Origin: an uncultured Ruminococcus sp. | Lineage (GTDB): Bacteria > Bacillota > Clostridia > Oscillospirales > Acutalibacteraceae | Direction of reading: 5' to 3' | NCBI GenBank assembly: GCA_902776375.1 | Contig: CACYPV010000020.1 | Coordinates: 1 to 58,406, forward strand | DNA: 58,406 nt | In this document: positions 52,909 to 58,406 of the stretch, one piece after another | Numbering within the stretch: the stretch's first letter is position 1 | Layout of the letters: every line of letters begins with the position of its first letter | Notes under the pieces: model-generated | Told to the model about the DNA's origin: nothing | The model's input: the letters and a program-made list of their open reading frames with translations, nothing else | Databases searched by the model: none | Made by a program: the position numbers and the translations under genes

Positions 52909-53964
52909 ATGACACACGAAGAAAAAGCGTTATCCTATTTCAAAGATAAATTTCATTGCTCACAGTCTGTTCTTGCCGCATATGCCGACGAATTAACGGA
53001 AGAACAAGCGTTGAAAATCGCCGCCTGCTTTAACGCAGGAATGAGAAAAGGCGAGGTGTGCGGAGCTTGTTCGGGAGCGTTAATGGTGCTCGGAATGATG
53101 TACGGTCAAGCCGATAAAGACGATCTCGACAGTCGAAACAAAACCAATCAGATGACTAACCGTTTTCTGGATCGCGTTAAGGAACTAAACGGGACATATA
53201 TCTGTAATGAGATACTTGGCTGTGATATTACCACGCAGGAAGGCGTTGAATACGCAATAAAGCACGAATTATTCACCACGACCTGTAGAGATATGGTAGC
53301 GCTTGCCGTTCAGGTTATTGAAATGAAAGAAGGAAAAATACCTAATCCAAATAGTGTACATCCTATTACGGGATACGAAAATGAAATCTATATCAAACCG
53401 ACAATCAAAAATCCTAATATCATTGTCGGTGACTTTTCCTATATCGCTGATTCGGATTTTGAAAGTCACGTTACCCATCTTTATGAATGGAATGGCGACA
53501 AACTGTTAATTGGAAAGTTTTGTCAGATAGCGTCTGGCGTTGAATTTATGATGAACGGAGCTAATCATCAGATGAATGCCATATCAACCTTTCCGTTTTA
53601 TACACTGGAAGGCTGGGATATGAACCCGCCTGCAATTACGGATTTGCCGATAAAAGGCGATACGATTATCGGAAATGATGTTTGGATAGGTCAAAATGCA
53701 ACGATTCTGCCCGGCGTTCATATCGGTGACGGCGCTATCATTGGCGCAAACAGCGTAGTAGGAAGTGATGTTGAACCTTATACGATCGTTGCCGGAAACC
53801 CGGCGAAGAAATTACGAAAACGTTTTGATGATGCGCTGATTGAACTCCTGCTTCGCTTCAAATGGTGGGACAAGAGTATTGACGAGATAAACAAATTGAT
53901 TCCGCTTCTGACCTGTAGCAAATTGGATAAAGTCAAGGAAGAAATACAGAAACGGATAGATTGA
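52909..53964 (+). CDS. C_GCAxxG_C_C redox protein fused to a Vat-like acetyltransferase
   Basis: This is a 351-residue fusion. Residues 1-145 match the C_GCAxxG_C_C family (HCSQSVL with Cys17, Cys40, GEVCGACSGALMVLG with Cys51 and Cys54, then Cys99, Cys105 and Cys126), a putative redox or metal protein often near transport genes. Residues 150-351 form a left-handed beta-helix acyltransferase of the streptogramin/xenobiotic (Vat/CatB-related) group, with GKFCQIASGVEFMMNGANHQMN holding the candidate catalytic His220 and the repeats IIGNDVWIGQNATILPGV. It probably acetylates a small molecule; the substrate is unknown. AGGAGAG precedes ATG 52909. Confidence 0.88.
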   Translation: MTHEEKALSYFKDKFHCSQSVLAAYADELTEEQALKIAACFNAGMRKGEVCGACSGALMVLGMMYGQADKDDLDSRNKTNQMTNRFLDRVKELNGTYICNEILGCDITTQEGVEYAIKHELFTTTCRDMVALAVQVIEMKEGKIPNPNSVHPITGYENEIYIKPTIKNPNIIVGDFSYIADSDFESHVTHLYEWNGDKLLIGKFCQIASGVEFMMNGANHQMNAISTFPFYTLEGWDMNPPAITDLPIKGDTIIGNDVWIGQNATILPGVHIGDGAIIGANSVVGSDVEPYTIVAGNPAKKLRKRFDDALIELLLRFKWWDKSIDEINKLIPLLTCSKLDKVKEEIQKRID

Positions 53965-54003
53965 TAAATTCTGATTTATCGCAGTTACTATTATGGCAAT
54001 CGC

Positions 54004-54034
54004 AGGCAGCCTTATATGAGGTTGCCTGTTTTTT
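54004..54034 (+). terminator. Terminator after the fusion gene (R2, copy 1)
   Basis: AGGCAGCCT pairs with AGGTTGCCT around a short loop, followed by GTTTTTT. A close relative with the same flanks lies at 56743-56771. Confidence 0.8.
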
Positions 54035-54371
54035 ATGCCCTGAAACGAATCGCAAACTACGATATTTCTCTCATTTATATATAATATAGGTAAAGGAGAG
54101 GATATGTACTTGAAAAAAGACCAATGAAAGACATCTCTTTTTGGGGGTATTACACCCCGTATACCATTTCGTACACCATTTTGAACAGCTTTTATAATAA
54201 CTTATAATAAAATATAAAAAATCGCTTGAAAAATAAGCCGATAAATGGTAAGATATAAGAAGTTATGGAGGGGTATAAAATGAACGCTTCCGAAATATAA
54301 ACAAAGAAAATTTAGGAAAGGAAAAGTAATTCCAATCACCCTAAATGGATAATTGGATTATACGAGAATAA
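54035..54371 (+). other. Non-coding leader before the EAL gene, with scaffold repeat R3 copy 1
   Basis: No substantial gene is seen. The stretch 54224-54284 (GCTTGAAAAATAAGCCGATA to the GGAGG and ATG) recurs at 56898-56968. Its GGAGG and ATG 54281 open only a 6-codon frame (MNASEI) that stops at 54301. A CCCC/GGGG mini-hairpin lies near 54143-54157. The DNA from 54302 on is unlike copy 2 and may be the insertion edge of the EAL gene. Confidence 0.6.
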
Positions 54372-56084
54372 ATGACAGGCACAGATAATGACAAACTGAA
54401 TTATAAAGATGGTTTTTCAGAATTGTTTGTAAAGCTTATCGACGCCATGGTTGATTATGAGCATTTTTCCAGAGACGCAATGGTAGATGCTCTTAACAGA
54501 CTGGCCCGGTCTTTCCGTCTGACAAAAGTTGTCACTGAGTATCATAAGAGCATGATAGCTGAGAAGGACGAAGAAGGTGAGATCCTCTGCGATTTCGATG
54601 AGGGTCCCGCCGATATTGTTGTGCTTAAAAAAGAACTCATTTTAAAAACAGGGGCCATAGTTCGAGTAATAGTGTATGCTGCTGAGGGTACGGAACCTTT
54701 AAGCAGGGAAGAAGAGCAGCGGCTTGACATCTGTATCCGTGCCATGATGGGTTATATCGGACGAAACCGGCTTCAGACGGCGGTTGAGATCCTTGCATTT
54801 CATGATAGCAATGGATATCCAAATTCTGCTTATTACTTTAGACATCTTGGGAAAATGAGTAAAACAGGCGGATTTTTAGGTTTTACTGCAGCTATGTATA
54901 ATCTTAAGGATTTTTCCGGCATAAACCGGGATATAGGATTCGAGAGTGGTAATGTAGTTATGAAGGCCCACTATGAAACCTTAAGGGATATGATCGGAGA
55001 GAGAGGTACAGTGTGCCGTGTGGTTGGAGATAACTTTGCTGCTATATTTCCCAATGAATTACTGGAGCAAATCACCACATTTCTTGAAGGAACACCGGTC
55101 ATATATGATCAGGAGACTAAAGGTAGTGTGAGTGTATCAGCATGTGCCGGCATATTTGTTATCCCGGAAGATTTTGTATATGAAAGACCGGGAGATATTG
55201 TTGATATGATTATGCCTACCTGTCAGGCAGCCAAGGTATCTGGTGAAACCGACTTTGTATATGCAAGTATGAAGAATCTGGAGGATAAAGAGAATGCTGC
55301 GAGAGTCCGCAGAGATTTTGAGAAAGCTCTTAAGAATAGTGAATTTCAGGCATATTATCAACCAAAGGTAAATGTTGAAACAGGCAGGATCACAGGTGCG
55401 GAAGCTCTTTGCAGATGGATCAGAGATGGAAAGATGATTACACCTATGGAGTTCATTCCTATACTTGAGAGGAGTACGGACATTTTCCGTCTGGATTTTT
55501 ATATGCTGGATCTTGTATGCAAAAACATTAGGAAATGGCTTGACGAAGGGAGAAATGCGGTCAGGATATCTATTAACATTTCCCGCAAGCACCTGACCGA
55601 TCCGAAGCTCCTCGATAAAATAGTAGATATAGTAAACCGATATGATATCCCATATGAATACATAGAGATAGAGCTTACTGAAACGACTACAGAAGGCGAT
55701 TATAATAAACTAAAGAAGTTGGTCGAAGGTCTGAAGAAGATTGGCATATACACGTCCATTGATGATTTTGGCATAGGCTATTCATCACTAAATCTTATAA
55801 GAGAGTTACCCTGGAATGTAATGAAGATTGACAGGAGCCTTCTTCCAACGTCTTCAACGAATGAAAAGGATCTCTCTACGATTCTGTATAAGCATATAAC
55901 AGCAATGGCTTGTGACATGGGGCTTGAGTGTCTTACAGAAGGTGTTGAGACTGAAGAGCAGGTTCAGATCCTACGTGACAATTCCTGTGAATATGCCCAA
56001 GGTTATTATTATGACTGGCCTCTTCCCCTGGATGAATTTGAAAAACGGTTAGAGGCCGGAGAGTATCCAGTACATCTGAGATAA
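54372..56084 (+). CDS. EAL-domain c-di-GMP phosphodiesterase with degenerate GGDEF
   Basis: The 570-residue protein has an N-terminal helical/GAF-like region (1-150), a degenerate GGDEF domain (about 155-310; VVGDNFAAIF in place of the signature) and a C-terminal EAL domain (about 325-560). The EAL domain keeps AEALCRW, NISRKHL, ELTET, DDFGIGYSSLN, KIDRSLL, EGVETEEQ and QGYYYDWPLP, so it should hydrolyse c-di-GMP. No membrane helix is seen. Codons such as AGA, AGG, ATA and GGA are frequent, unlike the CGC-rich neighbours, which suggests transfer from a Lachnospiraceae-like source. No strong ribosome binding site precedes ATG 54372. Confidence 0.9.
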   Translation: MTGTDNDKLNYKDGFSELFVKLIDAMVDYEHFSRDAMVDALNRLARSFRLTKVVTEYHKSMIAEKDEEGEILCDFDEGPADIVVLKKELILKTGAIVRVIVYAAEGTEPLSREEEQRLDICIRAMMGYIGRNRLQTAVEILAFHDSNGYPNSAYYFRHLGKMSKTGGFLGFTAAMYNLKDFSGINRDIGFESGNVVMKAHYETLRDMIGERGTVCRVVGDNFAAIFPNELLEQITTFLEGTPVIYDQETKGSVSVSACAGIFVIPEDFVYERPGDIVDMIMPTCQAAKVSGETDFVYASMKNLEDKENAARVRRDFEKALKNSEFQAYYQPKVNVETGRITGAEALCRWIRDGKMITPMEFIPILERSTDIFRLDFYMLDLVCKNIRKWLDEGRNAVRISINISRKHLTDPKLLDKIVDIVNRYDIPYEYIEIELTETTTEGDYNKLKKLVEGLKKIGIYTSIDDFGIGYSSLNLIRELPWNVMKIDRSLLPTSSTNEKDLSTILYKHITAMACDMGLECLTEGVETEEQVQILRDNSCEYAQGYYYDWPLPLDEFEKRLEAGEYPVHLR

Positions 56085-56222
56085 TAACAACATATAGATC
56101 ATTTTCAAGAGTGTATCTGATACACATAGCTTTTTTACTTTCGAGAGTTGCGATGTCTCGGATTTACGCCATTTACGCCAAACTTACGCCAAACGGTGCA
56201 GAAAGTTGTGCAGAGCGTAATC

Positions 56223-56353
56223 AATCGCATATTTTAATGAATTTGACCTTGATGGATTCGTTTTCATCAAGGTCCTTTTTTATTTGACGTATAGACAAAA
56301 TCAGGCTGAAATGATATAATCATAGAAAGATAGATTGGAATTAAAGGGAGATA
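56223..56353 (+). repeat. Scaffold repeat R1, copy 2
   Basis: This is a near copy of 52775-52905. It includes the perfect terminator GACCTTGATG/CATCAAGGTC (56245-56274, then TTTTTT) and the TAGACA-17-TATAAT promoter (56292-56320). Confidence 0.85.
56292..56320 (+). promoter_or_regulatory. Promoter inside R1, copy 2
   Basis: TAGACA (56292-56297) and TATAAT (56315-56320) are 17 bases apart, 37 bases before the ACT gene. Confidence 0.65.
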
Positions 56354-56356
56354 ACC

Positions 56357-56722
56357 ATGAAACTGAAAGTACTGCCTTATAGCTTTGCCGTGTGTAAACT
56401 TTTAACGGCTGACAATATCAATTTAAACACTGAGTTTTGTTTTATAGGAAAAACCGATGAAGAGATATCTTTGGTATGTACAACTGAGAATATCCCTGCC
56501 GATACTATAGAGCAAGACGACGGTTGGCGATGCTTTAGGATAGAGGGGATTCTTGACTTTTCTCTTATCGGTATTCTCTCTAGAATATCCGCCGTGCTTG
56601 CGGAGAACAAAATCGGAATATTTGCTTTTTCAACCTATAATACAGATTATATTCTTGTTAAGGAAGAAAACTTTGAAAAAGCATTAAAGGTCTTGACATC
56701 CGTTGGATATACAATAGTATAA
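56357..56722 (+). CDS. ACT domain-containing protein
   Basis: The 121-residue protein resembles ACT_7/CASTOR-type regulators. A first half with RCFRIEGILDFSLIGILSRIS leads into an ACT fold (SAVLAENKIGIFAFSTYNTDYILV, then KALKVLTSVGYTIV). Such proteins bind amino acids and signal to partners. AAAGGGAG lies 8 bases before ATG 56357. It occupies the same place in scaffold copy 2 as the acetyltransferase fusion does in copy 1. Confidence 0.9.
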   Translation: MKLKVLPYSFAVCKLLTADNINLNTEFCFIGKTDEEISLVCTTENIPADTIEQDDGWRCFRIEGILDFSLIGILSRISAVLAENKIGIFAFSTYNTDYILVKEENFEKALKVLTSVGYTIV

Positions 56723-56742
56723 ATTCTGATTTACAGCAATAG

Positions 56743-56771
56743 CAGGCAGCTTTTTACGAGGCTGCCTTTTT
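56743..56771 (+). terminator. Terminator after the ACT gene (R2, copy 2)
   Basis: AGGCAGC pairs with GCTGCCT around a TTTTTACGAG loop, followed by TTTTTG. Flanking bases (AAATTCTGATTTA) match those of copy 1 near 53966. Confidence 0.8.
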
Positions 56772-56897
56772 GCCGCTTATGAAAAATGATAAATTCTTGC
56801 ATTATTTGCTATTTTCACTTGACGTTCCTTGTTTTTTATTGTAAAATTACTATAGTATAAGTATAAGTCGAAAAGAGTGTATAATAAGGTAAAAAAG

Positions 56898-56968
56898 GCT
56901 TGAAAAATAAGCCGATAAATGGTAAGATAATAGAAAAGCTATAAGAAGTTATGGAGGAATATGAAATG
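56898..56968 (+). repeat. Scaffold repeat R3, copy 2
   Basis: This matches 54224-54284 except for a 12-base insertion. It carries a GGAGG ribosome binding site and ATG 56966. Confidence 0.8.
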
Positions 56969-57010
56969 AGTACTTTCATAATCCCGACAATTAAGAGCCT
57001 GAAAAAATGA
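56966..57010 (+). CDS. 14-codon leader ORF overlapping the GGDEF gene
   Basis: ATG 56966 has an excellent GGAGG 8 bases upstream and encodes MSTFIIPTIKSLKK. Its TGA overlaps the next gene's ATG as ATGA. The GGDEF gene has no ribosome binding site of its own, so it is probably translated by coupling to this tiny frame. Confidence 0.5.
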   Translation: MSTFIIPTIKSLKK

Positions 57011-58131
57011 AGCGCGGCATTAAGGATATTTCTCTGCTTGAGAAGATAAAAAACAATTTGTTCTATACCGGAATCGACAAAAATGCGTTCAAACAGATCC
57101 AAAACGAGGTAGCTGCGGCTAATCTAAAGGCGCTTAGATACCGGTCTGTCCTTGTCAGCGTGTTTTGGATATATTGTATTTGTATGTCTTTTTTTGCCAG
57201 GGACTACAAGATGTGCCGCCCTGCGTATATCATTTCGCTCTGCTCCTGCATTTTTTCCTTTTTGTGTTCACATTTTTTTATCCCGCGATTTCCGAAAACG
57301 CTTCCCTTGTTCAAATTCATTTTCCGCCTGTCGCTGCTCGGCGGCGGAATAGGGATCGCCGTTTGTCAGTGGAATCTGCGCTCGCTGACTTTGTTCGCTG
57401 TCGCTCTTATTTCGCCTTCGGTTTTTATTGACAGTACGGTGTCTTCGCTGGCAGTGCATTGCGCCGCCCTTATAATCTACATTCTTTGCGGAAGAAACAC
57501 CATTTCTCCGGATATTTTTTACTGGGGACTGAACAATTATATGTTGTTTTCCGTTTTCGGACTCTTGATCGGAAACGCTATCAACAAAGAGCGTTCCGAG
57601 CGTTATGTCTATGCGGAATATGAAAAGCAGCTTGCGGAAATGCAGATGCGTTACGCTTTTTTCGACCGTATGACAGGCTTAAAGAACAGACACGCTTATG
57701 AGGATATGCTGACGAAGCTTTCGGAGGATATGCCTGATGAATTGTGTATCGTCATGGCGGATATCAACGGATTGAAGGTGACTAACGACACCATCGGACA
57801 CAAAGCCGGCGACGAGCTTATTACAGGCGCTTCGGAATGTCTGTCCGCTGCGTTTGAGGGGATCGATACGATTTTCCGCATAGGGGGCGACGAGTTCTGC
57901 ATAATCCTTTTCGAGCCTATCGAAAAGGCGCAGCTTTGTCTTACGCGTTTGGAGGAGCTTACGGCAAAATGGCACGGCAACTATATTGACAGTGTTTCCA
58001 TTTCTACAGGAGTCGCTTCTATAAAAGAGCATAAGGACGTGGAGTCCGTCTTTGCCGAGGCAGACAGAATCATGTATGAATATAAGCAAAAATACTACAG
58101 GAGCCGTGGCGTTGATAAGTGTTATCATTGA
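57007..58131 (+). CDS. Membrane diguanylate cyclase (GGDEF)
   Basis: The 374-residue protein has about six membrane helices (45-200) followed by a short coiled coil and a GGDEF domain (about 215-370). The active motif FRIGGDEF is intact, as are DRMTGLKNRHAYEDML and the metal Asp in MADINGLK. It should make c-di-GMP in response to an unknown membrane signal. No RxxD inhibition site is evident before GGDEF. With the EAL gene upstream it could form an opposing pair. Codon use is like the host core genes, unlike the EAL gene. Confidence 0.93.
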   Translation: MKRGIKDISLLEKIKNNLFYTGIDKNAFKQIQNEVAAANLKALRYRSVLVSVFWIYCICMSFFARDYKMCRPAYIISLCSCIFSFLCSHFFIPRFPKTLPLFKFIFRLSLLGGGIGIAVCQWNLRSLTLFAVALISPSVFIDSTVSSLAVHCAALIIYILCGRNTISPDIFYWGLNNYMLFSVFGLLIGNAINKERSERYVYAEYEKQLAEMQMRYAFFDRMTGLKNRHAYEDMLTKLSEDMPDELCIVMADINGLKVTNDTIGHKAGDELITGASECLSAAFEGIDTIFRIGGDEFCIILFEPIEKAQLCLTRLEELTAKWHGNYIDSVSISTGVASIKEHKDVESVFAEADRIMYEYKQKYYRSRGVDKCYH

Positions 58132-58189
58132 TTTGCCGCCGTGCGCTTGAGCTCCGGACGCGGTAACCGGATATATTACAGATACGATG

Positions 58190-58232
58190 AATCCCCGAAA
58201 ATCGCTGATTAATGCGGCTTTCGGGGATTGTT
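58190..58232 (+). terminator. Hairpin after the GGDEF gene
   Basis: AATCCCCGAAA (58190-58200) pairs perfectly with TTTCGGGGATT (58219-58229). Only GTTAATAG follows, so termination may be weak. Confidence 0.65.
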
Positions 58233-58406
58233 AATAGCATACCATCATCAACACAGGGAATGACGATCCCGTTATGCTGACGATAGTGGCGGCAAGATGA
58301 TAATAAGAGACTAACTATTAAAAGTCAATAGGGAAACGAAAAGTTTTCCACAAAAATCAACAATCAGAAAACAGGCACGACAAAAAGAGCAACCGCGTAG
58401 TTGCTC
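58233..58406. other. Right edge of the window
   Basis: No gene is seen. A GAGCAAC/GTTGCTC hairpin ends exactly at the window edge (58387-58406) and is preceded by an A-rich run. It is probably a terminator of a - strand gene beyond the edge. Confidence 0.45.

Overview
The window looks like chromosomal DNA of a gut or rumen Ruminococcus-like Clostridium (Oscillospiraceae). The support is indirect: type I dockerins on secreted proteins, a T-box leader in front of pheST, CCA-encoding tRNA genes, clostridial-style ABC-F, GreA and LysS proteins, a cytoplasmic GH13 amylase, and c-di-GMP enzymes. No rRNA, CRISPR array or complete insertion sequence was seen. Species assignment is inference.

Positions 1-14290 form a defence island read on the + strand. 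It encodes an ADP-ribosylglycohydrolase fused to a type I methyltransferase (HsdM), a second complete HsdM, HsdS, a tyrosine recombinase, a small ORF, two promoterless HsdS target-recognition cassettes, HsdR, a DUF262/HNH (GmrSD-like) protein and two frameshifted genes. A 21-bp minisatellite and a strong terminator close it, and the 3' end of a tRNA-Arg gene abuts it. Each of the three alternative second recognition domains starts with the same 14-bp near-palindrome in the same reading frame, so recombination would give HsdS proteins of 381, 383 or 385 residues. This is the best candidate for an undescribed system: a switchable type I restriction locus carrying a built-in ADP-ribose hydrolase.

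Positions 14400-33110 hold housekeeping and surface genes. They include ABC-F, a DUF5658 membrane protein, tRNA-Thr and tRNA-Tyr, and a small two-gene segment bracketed by identical 17-bp palindromes. Next come a large secreted protein coupled to a 38-residue peptide, a dockerin protein, a divergently transcribed LytTR regulator, a dockerin-gene remnant, and a CHAP hydrolase with an N-terminal dockerin. The stretch ends with pheST under a Phe T-box and an ilvA-ridA pair, where RidA removes the reactive intermediate made by IlvA.

Positions 33120-47800 are mostly one capsule or exopolysaccharide region on the - strand. A consensus promoter at 44467-44494 starts an operon of a PqqD-like protein, an S26-like peptidase, a nucleotidyltransferase, a CpsC/CpsD pair, glycosyltransferases, a Wzy-like polymerase, LicD and a flippase. 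Upstream in the same orientation lie a MATE exporter, an EndoU-like lipoprotein, a small acidic protein and an HPr-kinase-like ATPase.

Positions 47839-58406 contain a GH13 amylase, a conserved unknown gene, greA and lysS. They are followed by two copies of the same non-coding scaffold (terminator, promoter, second terminator, leader) carrying unrelated genes. Copy 1 carries a C_GCAxxG_C_C/acetyltransferase fusion and an EAL phosphodiesterase. Copy 2 carries an ACT protein and a membrane GGDEF cyclase.
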